Positions 1-6,943 of a DNA stretch of 16,564 bases are shown in pieces. The position numbers and the translations under genes are program-made. Numbering within the stretch: position 1 is the first letter of the stretch; each line of letters opens with the position of its first letter. The stretch is from contig JBOHCT010000085.1 in NCBI GenBank assembly GCA_050699055.1, positions 1 through 16,564 on the forward strand, given 5' to 3'. The DNA is from JBOHCT01 sp050699055 (lineage in GTDB: Bacteria; Actinomycetota; Actinomycetes; Streptosporangiales; JBOHCT01). The notes below the pieces were generated by a model that was given only the letters and a program-made list of their open reading frames with translations, ran no database searches and was not told the origin of the DNA.

Positions 1-1
1 C

Positions 2-109
2 GGCGGAGCCGCCCGCCACCCCAACCGCATCCACATCACCCGGCACGACGACGGACGCGTCATCTACCAGATACGTCCATCACCCGGACAGCGACAACGC
101 GCACCATAA
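2..109 (+). CDS. 3' end of an unidentified gene (partial)
   Basis: An open frame enters from the left edge and stops at TAA 107-109. Its last 35 residues include the stretch NRIHITRHDDGRVIYQI followed by a Pro/Arg-rich tail, which reads more like a real protein C-terminus than the other two forward frames. I do not recognise the family. The rest of the gene lies outside the window, so function cannot be assigned. It may also be a gene remnant. It lies on the same strand as, and about 130 bases upstream of, the secreted coiled-coil protein that follows. Confidence 0.35.
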   Translation, partial: GGAARHPNRIHITRHDDGRVIYQIRPSPGQRQRAP

Positions 110-240
110 CCGCGCCCGGGACAGCGGGCATTGCGAAGCGGGCATTGCGAGGAAAGACCGCGGCGGTCTCCGCGGTGTTGGTACTGTCCGCGGCGGCGGC
201 TTGTCCGGGGTTGAGGCGAGCTCGGAGCAGAGGGGGAGAC

Positions 241-1239
241 GTGGAGTCTCCGATCTCCACACGTCGCGGTCCTGACGTCCGCGGCCCGGCCACCCTCCGT
301 CGTCCCACCCGCGGCCCTCGGTTTCCGCGTCTCCGGCCGGCCCTCGTCCTGCTCGTGAGCCTCACCGCGGTCGTTCTCATCCCGCAGCCCGCACTCGGCG
401 CGGCCCGGTCACGCTCGATTCCTCGGGACCCCCAGACGGAGCTGGCCCGGCTTGACGCGCGTGCCGACGCCCTCGCCGAGCGGTACAGGGGCGAGCTTGT
501 CAAGCTTCGCCGCGTCGAGCGGGAGGCGAAACGGGCGTCCGCGCGAGCGAGCCGCCTGAACGGAAAGCTGACAGAGGTCCACGCGCGGGTCGCCCAGTTC
601 GCGGCCTTGAAATACAAGGCCGGTCCGACCACCCCCGTCCTCCGTCTCCTGGTGAGCGGCGACCCGCGGGAGGTGCTGAGCCGGGTGGCCACGACGGAGT
701 ACCTGGCCCGCGCCGACGCCCGGCGGGTGCGCCAACTGCGACTGCTCACCGCGGGCGCGCGGCGGGCCCGCGCGCAGGCTGAGACCCAGGCGGCCGAGCT
801 CGGGCGCGCGATCGACGAGCTGGAAGGGCGGAAGGACAAGGTCGAGCGGCTCATCGCCCGTTACGAGCGTCAGCTACCCAGCGCTCCGGGCGGCATCACC
901 CCCAGGATGACCACCGTCTATCGACTCGTCGTCAGGAAGTTTGGCGCCCCATACGGCGTCGGCTGCTACCGCGACGGGTCGTCCGGCGAACATCCCGAGG
1001 GGCGAGCCTGCGACTTCATGCTGAGTTCCGCGGGGGCGATGCCGGACAGCGCGGGGGTCCGGCGCGGGTACGCGATCGCCGACTGGGCCGTGGCCAACGC
1101 CGAGCGGCTCGGGATCATGTACATCATCTACCGCCAGCGGATCTGGGACATCCGCAGCGGCAATGGCTGGCAGCCCATGGAGGACCGCGGCAGCATCACC
1201 GCGAACCACTACGACCACGTCCACATCTCCGTCTTCTGA
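241..1239 (+). CDS. Secreted coiled-coil protein with C-terminal M15/ARB_07466-like domain
   Basis: A 332-residue protein, probably exported and acting in the cell envelope. The GTG start at 241 is chosen because GGGGGAG (about 231-237) sits at good spacing. It is followed by an Arg/Pro-rich lead, one hydrophobic segment at about residues 34-47, and PALGA, a plausible signal-peptidase site. Residues 65-215 are charged, Ala/Arg/Glu-rich coiled coil of the kind found in EnvC/CwlO-type wall proteins. The last ~115 residues resemble the ARB_07466-like C-terminal domain related to D-Ala-D-Ala carboxypeptidases. They carry H251 and D258 (SGEHPEGRACDF) and a C-terminal HYDHVH (H323, H326, H328), the usual zinc-ligand arrangement. 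I infer peptidoglycan binding or cleavage, but the peptidase activity is unproven. A longer in-frame TTG start at 145 has no ribosome site. The 3' end overlaps the convergent DinB gene by 44 bases. Confidence 0.8.
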   Translation: MESPISTRRGPDVRGPATLRRPTRGPRFPRLRPALVLLVSLTAVVLIPQPALGAARSRSIPRDPQTELARLDARADALAERYRGELVKLRRVEREAKRASARASRLNGKLTEVHARVAQFAALKYKAGPTTPVLRLLVSGDPREVLSRVATTEYLARADARRVRQLRLLTAGARRARAQAETQAAELGRAIDELEGRKDKVERLIARYERQLPSAPGGITPRMTTVYRLVVRKFGAPYGVGCYRDGSSGEHPEGRACDFMLSSAGAMPDSAGVRRGYAIADWAVANAERLGIMYIIYRQRIWDIRSGNGWQPMEDRGSITANHYDHVHISVF

Positions 1240-1783
1240 GCAGGGCAGTTCCTCCACCCGTCGCGACCCTTCCGACACGCGCTCCGACCTGCGGTCCGCA
1301 CAGCTCAGTCGCGCCGTCGATCTGCTCCCGCAGGATGTCGGCGTGACCGGCGTGCCGCGCGGTCTCCTCAACCATGTGCGCCACGATCCTGCGCAGCGAG
1401 ACCTTCCGGTCCTCGCCCGGGTTGGCGATCCTGGCCTTCGTGGACAGGTCGGAGCAGGCGCGCACGATTTCGTCGCTCCGGACGCACGCCTCCCGGTAAG
1501 CGGTCACCACCTGCTCGTGAGTGACGCCGACGGGCACGTCCATGGAGCTGTCAGCGCTGGATTCCTCGCCGAGGAAGACTCGCTGGAACCAGTGCTCCTC
1601 AACCCAGGTGAGATGTTGGATGAGGCCAAGGAGGTTCGTCCCGGACGGCACGCCCGCAGTGCGCTGCTGCTCGTCGGCCAACCCCGCGGGGGCCCGGACC
1701 ACCGCGTCACGCATCTTATCGAGGAAGTGCAGGAGCACCTCACGCTCGGACTCCGCAGGGTCGAGGGCAGCGCCGTCATCCAT
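1196..1783 (-). CDS. DinB/DUF664 family protein
   Basis: A 195-residue protein of the DinB-like four-helix-bundle superfamily, DUF664 type. Members are metal-binding proteins related to bacillithiol/mycothiol-dependent transferases, and this one's reaction is unknown. The family signature is clear: LIQHLTWVEEHWF at residues 55-66 and HMVEETARHAGHADILRE at 136-153. These supply the expected histidines (H57 or H64, H144, H147). The ATG at 1783 has no ribosome site, but TAGTCT lies 8-13 bases upstream and could be the -10 of a leaderless transcript. After residue 159 the normal family end is passed. About 35 Arg/Gly-rich residues follow and run antisense into the neighbouring secreted-protein gene, so the natural stop has probably been lost. 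It is divergent from the DUF5134 gene. Confidence 0.8.
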   Translation of the reverse strand: MDDGAALDPAESEREVLLHFLDKMRDAVVRAPAGLADEQQRTAGVPSGTNLLGLIQHLTWVEEHWFQRVFLGEESSADSSMDVPVGVTHEQVVTAYREACVRSDEIVRACSDLSTKARIANPGEDRKVSLRRIVAHMVEETARHAGHADILREQIDGATELCGPQVGARVGRVATGGGTALLRRRRCGRGRSGSR

Positions 1784-1973
1784 GCCGCGCAGACTACAGC
1801 CCCAGACCCGGACACGCGCGTACGCGAGCGGCCCGTCCGGCGTCGCGGGGCAGCCGGATATTCCCACGAACCGGCATTGTGCCGAACCGCTCCCGGGATC
1901 AAGCTGGTACTGAAGCTCACCACTCGAGCCCCCTTCGAGGCTCCGGGCGACGCGGCATACGGAGGCCCACTGC
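1784..1973. promoter_or_regulatory. Divergent intergenic region, dinB-like / DUF5134
   Basis: These 190 bases separate two divergent genes and must hold both promoters. On the minus side TAGTCT near 1791-1796 is a possible -10 for a leaderless DinB transcript. On the plus side the GAGCC/GGCTC inverted repeat at 1926-1943 precedes the DUF5134 ribosome site. I found no convincing -35/-10 pair for the plus strand. Confidence 0.3.
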
Positions 1974-2627
1974 GTGACCTTTCTCACCGGGATGGACAGC
2001 GCGGCGGGTATGGGCGGGCCCCACTTGCTCCCCCCATGGTTGCGGCTCCTGGGGATCGCCGTCTTCTTGTATGTGACGGCCTCCCACGTGCGACACGCGG
2101 GAATGACGACAGGCTGTCGGCGGGCTTGGCACTGGGGACATGTGCTCATGGCGCTCGGCATGGTCGAGATGTACCTGCCGGCTGACCTGCAGCCCTTCCC
2201 CGCCGTCGTCGGCGAGGTCGTGTTCGGCACGGCCGCTGCCCTGGTCATCGCATGGGTGTGGGCGGCGTGGCTCCGCGGCCGGGCCATCGACCTGCTCTGG
2301 GTGACGTCCATGGTCGGGATGCTCGGCATGATCTACATGTTCGCCCTCCCCGAGGTGGGTCTGCCCGGGCCAGCCCTTCCCGCGGCCTCCTACGTCCTTG
2401 CGGCGTACTTCGCCGGGGAGGCGGTGATCTGGGTCGCTGGCGGGTTCGCGCGTGTCGGGGTCTTCCGGCTCGCGCTGCCGTACACGGTCGGGCCGCCCCT
2501 GCCCACGGCGGTCGTGTACGCGGTGCCCCCTGTCGCGCGGTCGTCGCTCGAGTTGCGGGCATCCCTCGGGCTGATGACCGCCGGGATGGCCTATATGCTC
2601 GTCGCCATGTCGATGATGCCCGCCTGA
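1974..2627 (+). CDS. DUF5134 family integral membrane protein
   Basis: A 217-residue membrane protein whose overall pattern matches the actinobacterial DUF5134 family. Its function is not established. I see about six hydrophobic segments starting near residue 22. Between the first and second is a histidine cluster (H38, H41, H53, H56). Methionines recur on the membrane segments (M59, M63, M66; M112, M115, M119, M122; M201-M215). A His/Met-lined membrane protein could bind a soft metal such as copper, but this is inference. The GTG start is supported by GGAGG at 1961-1965, eight bases upstream. A short inverted repeat (GAGCC/GGCTC, 1926-1943) lies in the leader. The neighbours give no functional hint. 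Confidence 0.75.
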   Translation: MTFLTGMDSAAGMGGPHLLPPWLRLLGIAVFLYVTASHVRHAGMTTGCRRAWHWGHVLMALGMVEMYLPADLQPFPAVVGEVVFGTAAALVIAWVWAAWLRGRAIDLLWVTSMVGMLGMIYMFALPEVGLPGPALPAASYVLAAYFAGEAVIWVAGGFARVGVFRLALPYTVGPPLPTAVVYAVPPVARSSLELRASLGLMTAGMAYMLVAMSMMPA

Positions 2628-2645
2628 CCGCGTGTGGCCACGAGC

Positions 2646-3055
2646 TCAGGAGCGCGCCTCCACGGATGGGGCACCGAAGCGCAACCGCGTGATGGACCAG
2701 GCGGCGGGTGGAAACAACCCCTTGTCGCGTACGACCGGCACCCTGTTCGCCAGGGGGAAGACGCGGCGGAAGAACAGGCCCCGGCCCGGGGGAGGACCAG
2801 ACCCTGGACGTCGAGGATGTTCGGGTGGACGTCCTCGATCTTCGACCGCTCGTCTCCACGGGACGGGTCGACCTCGTCCAGCCACCGCTCGTCGAGCGCG
2901 GAGCACGCGACACTCCGCGGCCGGGGCGAGGTGGGCGGCAACGACGCACGCAGCTCGAGGGTCTCCGGCAGGTCGACGGTGAGCCAGCGGACCCGGTCGG
3001 TCCCCACCCGCCAGAACTGCGTAAAGCAAGCCGCAGTGCAGAGTACATGGCAACC
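2646..3055 (-). pseudogene. Remnant of an LCMT-type SAM-dependent methyltransferase
   Basis: This 500-base gap holds a decayed gene rather than nothing. Reading the minus strand, about 3055-2855 encodes FTQFWRV, then RVRWLTVDLPETLELR, then SVACSALDERWLDEVDP. That is the SAM-binding core of the leucine-carboxyl-methyltransferase/TcmP-like O-methyltransferases (DLPE, and ACSALD for the second acidic loop). The frame then loses homology. About 2776-2646, in another frame, gives FPLANRVPVVRD and WSITRLRFG, which resembles the family's C-terminus. The middle of the gene (roughly 100 residues in the family) and the N-terminal ~80 residues are missing. The 5' end stops about 40 bases short of the toxin-antitoxin operator. 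I conclude it is an internally deleted, 5'-truncated pseudogene. Exact limits are approximate. Confidence 0.55.
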
Positions 3056-3096
3056 GCTGGATGGGCGGAACGAGGCCCGAGAGAGTGAGAACACAG

Positions 3097-3120
3097 ATGT
3101 AGCATCACCTGTGCTACATT
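3097..3120 (+). promoter_or_regulatory. vapBC promoter within an autoregulatory operator
   Basis: A perfect 8-base inverted repeat (ATGTAGCA at 3097-3104, TGCTACAT at 3112-3119, 7-base spacer) overlaps the -10 hexamer TACATT at 3115-3120. The GTG start of the antitoxin begins exactly seven bases after the hexamer, where transcription should start, so the mRNA is probably leaderless. No good -35 is seen. Phd/VapB antitoxins commonly repress their own promoter through such palindromes. Binding here is inferred from position. Confidence 0.65.
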
Positions 3121-3126
3121 AGGGGT

Positions 3127-3408
3127 GTGGAACGTATCGGAGTTCGAGAGCTGCGCCAGCACGCCAGCCGTTATCTGGGCCAGGTCAAGGCCGGGGAGAC
3201 CGTGGAGGTCACCGAGCGGGGGCGTCTCATCGCCCTGCTCGTACCCCCGACGAGCGGGACCAGCGCGCGAGAGCGGTTGATCGCTGCCGGTCGGCTCCTG
3301 CCCGCCTCGCGACGCCCACTGCGGTTCCCCCGGCGTGTTCCTGTCCGGCCCGGGGAGCCGAGCACCGCGGAGGCCCTGGATGACCAGCGGGACGAGCGGC
3401 TTTCGTGA
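3127..3408 (+). CDS. vapB: VapB-type antitoxin, Phd/YefM family
   Basis: A 93-residue antitoxin. The N-terminal half (IGVRELRQHASRYLGQVKAG, then ETVEVTERGRLIALLVP) is a textbook Phd/YefM DNA-binding domain that dimerises on its operator. The C-terminal ~45 residues are Arg/Pro-rich, expected to be disordered when free, and should wrap the toxin to block its nuclease site. The GTG at 3127 is the only sensible start and lies seven bases after the -10, suggesting leaderless translation. The stop overlaps the toxin start by four bases (GTGA), so the two genes are translationally coupled. Calling it VapB follows from the PIN partner; by fold it is Phd-like. Confidence 0.88.
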   Translation: MERIGVRELRQHASRYLGQVKAGETVEVTERGRLIALLVPPTSGTSARERLIAAGRLLPASRRPLRFPRRVPVRPGEPSTAEALDDQRDERLS

Positions 3409-3800
3409 TCTACCTCGATTCCTCCGCGCTGCTCAAGCTGGTGCGCGAGGAACACGAGAGTGCGGCCTTGGAGCACTGGCTCTCCGCGCGGGAGGAGATG
3501 CCGACGGTGAGCAGCGAGTTGGCCAAGATCGAGGTGCTTCGCGCGTGTCGTCGCCTGAGCGCGGAGGCGCTGCCCAAGGCCCGCGTCTTGGTCGCGAGTC
3601 TCGACCTGATCCCCATCACGAGCGACCTGGTTGAGCACGCCACCGAGATCGGAGAGCCCGCCCTCCGCAGCCTCGACGCGATCAACCTGGTCAGCGCGCT
3701 TTCGATCCGCGAAGAGCTCTCCGCCTTCGTCGTCTACGACCGCCGCCTGTACGACGCTGCCGCCGCCCAAGCTCTCGAGCCGCTACGCCCCGGCGCCTGA
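3405..3800 (+). CDS. vapC: VapC-type PIN-domain ribonuclease toxin
   Basis: A 131-residue PIN-domain protein, the usual length for VapC. It begins with IYLDSSALLKL and carries the acidic residues that hold Mg2+/Mn2+: D5, E43 (KIEVLRA), D91 (SLDAINL) and D112 (VVYDRRL). All are present, so it should be an active RNA endonuclease. Known VapC toxins cut tRNA or rRNA loops, and the target here cannot be predicted. The GTG start overlaps the antitoxin stop, as expected for a toxin-antitoxin operon. It ends about 180 bases upstream of the acyl-CoA operon. Confidence 0.9.
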   Translation: MIYLDSSALLKLVREEHESAALEHWLSAREEMPTVSSELAKIEVLRACRRLSAEALPKARVLVASLDLIPITSDLVEHATEIGEPALRSLDAINLVSALSIREELSAFVVYDRRLYDAAAAQALEPLRPGA

Positions 3801-3902
3801 CAGCCCAGGTTAATGACGGCAGCGGTGGGAACGCCCGCGTCGCAGAACTCCCCCAGCAGTGCCAGGTTGCCCGTCCTCGTCGTCTCATGTTCGGATATTG
3901 GG

Positions 3903-3913
3903 TGGTCTGACCC
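3903..3913. promoter_or_regulatory. Candidate FadR-like (GntR-family) operator
   Basis: TGGTCTGACCC matches the FadR-subfamily GntR palindrome TGGTCNGACCA at ten of eleven positions. It lies 70 bases before the likely start of the acyl-CoA ligase and just after a -10-like GATATT (3894-3899), though no clear -35 is seen. FadR-type regulators typically respond to acyl-CoA or small acids, which suits the genes downstream. No GntR gene is present in the window, so the regulator is unknown. The strong ribosome-site sequence AAGGAGGG at 3919-3926 is followed at once by an ATG, too close for normal use. Confidence 0.4.
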
Positions 3914-3982
3914 GACCGAAGGAGGGATGGCGCACGCTCGACCGCCTGGACTTAGTGGCCGGCAGCGATGGTGGAGGTGCGG

Positions 3983-5656
3983 ATGCGCAGCGAGACGCTC
4001 GGGAGCGGGCTCGACGACGGGCTGGGGGACAGGCACAGGCTCGAGGATCTTGTCCTCGGCGGCGTCCTGCGGAGGCGGGCCGAGACCCATCGGACAGCGG
4101 TCTTCCTCAAGTTCCGCGACGGCGAGGTCACCTACGGTGAGGTCGACGCCATGGCGAACCGCGTGGCCCAGGGACTGGCCGTCACCGGTGTCGGGCGCGG
4201 CGACCACGTCGGGGTCATGCTCCCCAACTGCGCGGACTTCCTGTACGTGATCTTCGCGTTGGCGCGGCTGGGTGCTGTCGCCGTCCCGATAAACACCGCC
4301 TACCGCGGCGAGCCGCTCCGCCACGTCCTCGCCAGCTCCGACGCCTCGTCCCTTGTCATCGACGCCTCGTACGCCGACCGCTTGGATCAGGTGGCGGACC
4401 GGGTCCCTGACCTCGCCCGCGTCGTCGTGCGTGGTGACCACGCGACCGCGGCGGGACAGGACCCGCCGGGTAAGCCCGCGGTGGCCCTCTCCAGTCTGCT
4501 GGCCTACGGGGACGACGTCCCCGAGGTCGAGGTCACGTTCGCCGACCTGCAGGCGATCATGTACACGTCCGGGACCACCGGCCCCTCCAAGGGGGCGATG
4601 GTGCCGCACGCCCTCGCCTTGACCTGCGCGCTCGACTCGCTCGACTTTCTCGACCGCTGGGGTAAGACGATCTACTGCCCGCTGCCGCTGTTCCACGCGG
4701 CCGGCCTCTGGGACGGGATGATGTCGGCGCTGCTGTCGGGGGGCTCCATCGCGGTCGTCGAGCGGTTCAGCGCCTCGCGGTTCTGGGACGACGTACGCCA
4801 CTTCGACGCGCGTGTCGCCATGAGCGTGTTCTCGATGATCCCCATCCTGCTGAGCCGCCCGCCGAGCGCGCACGACAAGGATCACCCGCTGGAGACCTTC
4901 TATATGGGTAAGTCGGTGCTCGACGAGCCGCTGCGGGAGCGCTTCGGGGTCCGGTCGGTGGAGACGTACACCAGCACCGAGGTCGGCATCGCGACCGCGA
5001 GCCCCTACGGTGAGTGGCGGCAGGGTTCGTGCGGACAGGCCCATGAGGAGCGCTTCGAGGTGGCGGTGGTCGACGAGTGGGACCGCGAGGTCGGTCCAGG
5101 GGAGCCCGGCGAGCTGGTGGTGCGCCCCAGGCAGCCGTACGTGATCACCACCGGCTACTACGGGGCGCCGGAGGCGACGGCCGAGTGCTTCACGAACATG
5201 TGGTTCCACACCGGCGACCGGGTGTGGCGCGACGAGGACGGGTACTTCTACTTCTTGGACCGCATGAAGGACGCCATCCGACGGCGAGGTGAGAACATCT
5301 CCGCTTTCGACCTGGAGTGCACGGTCAACCTGCATCCGTCGGTGCTCGAGTGCGCCGCCGTCGGCGTGCCGTCCGAGCTGGAGGACGAGGACGTCAAGCT
5401 GGCCGTCGTCCGGCAGTCAGGGACCGCGCTGGACCCGCCCGAGCTGCTCGCCTTCTGCGCGGAGCGGCTGCCCCGGTTCATGGTGCCCAGGTACGTCGAG
5501 TTCGTCGACGACCTCCCGCGTACGGCCACCGACAAGATCGCCAAGTACCGGCTGCGGGAGGCGGGCGACCACGGGATCACCCCCTCGACCTGGGACAGCG
5601 AGCGGGAGGCGGCGGGTGGGGCATCCGTCGCGGCCGGGCAAGGGGACGTGGCGTGA
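3983..5656 (+). CDS. Acyl-CoA ligase (AMP-forming), CaiC/carnitinyl-CoA-ligase-like
   Basis: A 557-residue member of the ANL adenylating superfamily that should activate a carboxylic acid with ATP and CoA. The ATG at 3983 is chosen because GGAGG (3973-3977) lies five bases upstream; the ATG at 3968 lacks a ribosome site. Motifs in order: YTSGTTGPSKG (194-204, phosphate loop), YTSTE (329-333), HTGDR with D412 binding ribose, the hinge DRMKDAIRRRGENISAFDLE, and the C-terminal TATDKIAK, whose K518 is the likely catalytic lysine. The hinge and the terminal GITPSTWD resemble crotonobetaine/carnitine-CoA ligases, but the substrate is not proven. It is the first gene of the five-gene operon and its stop overlaps the next start (GTGA), indicating translational coupling. 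Confidence 0.88.
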   Translation: MRSETLGSGLDDGLGDRHRLEDLVLGGVLRRRAETHRTAVFLKFRDGEVTYGEVDAMANRVAQGLAVTGVGRGDHVGVMLPNCADFLYVIFALARLGAVAVPINTAYRGEPLRHVLASSDASSLVIDASYADRLDQVADRVPDLARVVVRGDHATAAGQDPPGKPAVALSSLLAYGDDVPEVEVTFADLQAIMYTSGTTGPSKGAMVPHALALTCALDSLDFLDRWGKTIYCPLPLFHAAGLWDGMMSALLSGGSIAVVERFSASRFWDDVRHFDARVAMSVFSMIPILLSRPPSAHDKDHPLETFYMGKSVLDEPLRERFGVRSVETYTSTEVGIATASPYGEWRQGSCGQAHEERFEVAVVDEWDREVGPGEPGELVVRPRQPYVITTGYYGAPEATAECFTNMWFHTGDRVWRDEDGYFYFLDRMKDAIRRRGENISAFDLECTVNLHPSVLECAAVGVPSELEDEDVKLAVVRQSGTALDPPELLAFCAERLPRFMVPRYVEFVDDLPRTATDKIAKYRLREAGDHGITPSTWDSEREAAGGASVAAGQGDVA

Positions 5657-6903
5657 ACTGGGAGGACACCCCCGAGGAGGCGGCGTTCCGCGACGAGGTG
5701 CGTGCCTTCATCCGCGACCGCTTTCCGTCCGAGTACCGGCCGGACACCGAGTCCGAGAACAGCCTCGAGCCCGAGGACGTCCGCGGGTACGACTGGCCCG
5801 CGGACCGGGTCTCCCGCGACCCGGCCCGCCGCGAGGGAGCCCGCCAGTGGGCGGCCGCCCTGGCCGAGCGGGGTTGGATCGCTCCCCACTGGCCGCCCGA
5901 GTACGGCGGTGCCGGGCTCTCGGCGATGCGGGAGTTCATCCTCCAGGAGGAGATGATGCGCGCCCGGGTCCCCACCGTGAACGGGATCGGCGCGTTCCTG
6001 CTCGGCCCGACCCTGCTCGAGCACGGGACCGACGAACAGCGGGCCGAGCACCTGCCGCCGATCGCGCGGGGGGAGCGGACCTGGGCCCAGGGCTTCTCCG
6101 AGCCGGGCGCCGGCTCGGACCTTGCCTCGCTGCGGACCCGGGCCACCCGCAGTGCCGATTCCCGAGGCGACCACTACGTCGTCAACGGGCAGAAGGTGTG
6201 GACGTCCCTCGGGCACTACGCCGACTGGCTGTTCGTGCTCGTCCGCACCGACCCGAGCGCCGAGAAGCCGCACCGGGGGATCACGTTCCTGCTGGTGGAC
6301 GCCACCACCCCTGGCGTCACGATCCGGCCGATCGAGGACATCCGCGGCGCGGCGCCGTTCAGCGAGATCTTCTTCGAGGACGTGCGAGTGCCCGTCGCGA
6401 ACCGCGTGGGGGAGGAGAACCGCGGCTGGTACGTCGCCATGACCGCACTCGGCTTCGAGCGGGCCGGTATCGGCGCCACCGTCAAGTACGAGCAGGCCCT
6501 CTTGGAGCTGGTCGACTACATCCGCTCCGAGGAGGGACGCAGGTACCTTCGGCCCGACTGGGAGACGTCGGTGCGCCAGGAGATCGCCCGTCGCTACACC
6601 GAGATCCGGGTGCTGTACAACCTCGCCAGGTACACGGTGTCCAAGCAGGCAGCGGGTGAGGTGCCGGGCTACGAGGCGTCCGTCAACCAGCTCTTCAGCG
6701 CCGAGCTGCACCAGCGGCTCGCCCGTACGGGCGCCAGGGCGTTCGGCCAGTTCGGGCGGCTCTGGCAGCGCCAGGACGCGCCGCTCGCCGCCGCCTTCAC
6801 CCACCTCGGCAGGGACGCGGTGGCCGCCACCTTCCTCGGCGGCGCCTCCGAGATCCAACGGAACGTCATCGCCACCCGGGGCCTCAAGCTGCCCCGGTCG
6901 TAA
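5653..6903 (+). CDS. Acyl-CoA dehydrogenase (FadE-type), subunit 1
   Basis: A 416-residue FAD enzyme that should introduce the alpha-beta double bond into an acyl-CoA. The GTG start at 5653 overlaps the ligase stop and has AAGGGGA (5640-5646) upstream; starts further upstream lie within the ligase gene. The N-terminal helical domain is followed by PPEYGGAG, then FSEPGAGSDLASL (a dehydrogenase signature) and the beta-domain piece NGQKVWTS. The C-terminal FAD/tetramer segment is GGASEIQRNVIATRGLKLPR. The long form with an Asp/Glu-rich loop near residue 30-50 resembles the FadE subunits of actinobacterial steroid and branched-chain degradation. A second dehydrogenase ends the operon, so the two may form an alpha2-beta2 complex as in the ChsE enzymes; this is inference. 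Confidence 0.88.
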   Translation: MNWEDTPEEAAFRDEVRAFIRDRFPSEYRPDTESENSLEPEDVRGYDWPADRVSRDPARREGARQWAAALAERGWIAPHWPPEYGGAGLSAMREFILQEEMMRARVPTVNGIGAFLLGPTLLEHGTDEQRAEHLPPIARGERTWAQGFSEPGAGSDLASLRTRATRSADSRGDHYVVNGQKVWTSLGHYADWLFVLVRTDPSAEKPHRGITFLLVDATTPGVTIRPIEDIRGAAPFSEIFFEDVRVPVANRVGEENRGWYVAMTALGFERAGIGATVKYEQALLELVDYIRSEEGRRYLRPDWETSVRQEIARRYTEIRVLYNLARYTVSKQAAGEVPGYEASVNQLFSAELHQRLARTGARAFGQFGRLWQRQDAPLAAAFTHLGRDAVAATFLGGASEIQRNVIATRGLKLPRS

Positions 6904-6943
6904 CCGCGTACACCCGACCAGAGAACGGCTGGAGGAGACGTAC

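Noticed and set aside
145..240. In-frame TTG start at 145 for the secreted coiled-coil protein, with a lipobox-like AAAC
   Set aside because: No ribosome site precedes it and the AAAC does not fit the lipobox consensus. The GTG at 241 has a strong GGGGGAG and is followed by a proper signal peptide.
3927..4250. ORF starting at ATG 3927 right after AAGGAGGG
   Set aside because: The ribosome-site spacing is about zero, the product is Trp/Arg/Gly-rich without motifs, and it overlaps the ligase in another frame.
3734..5335. Long minus-strand open frame across the acyl-CoA ligase
   Set aside because: Antisense shadow of a clear ligase gene. A short stretch near 3810-3870 looks protein-like but matches no family I recognise and lies between real genes.
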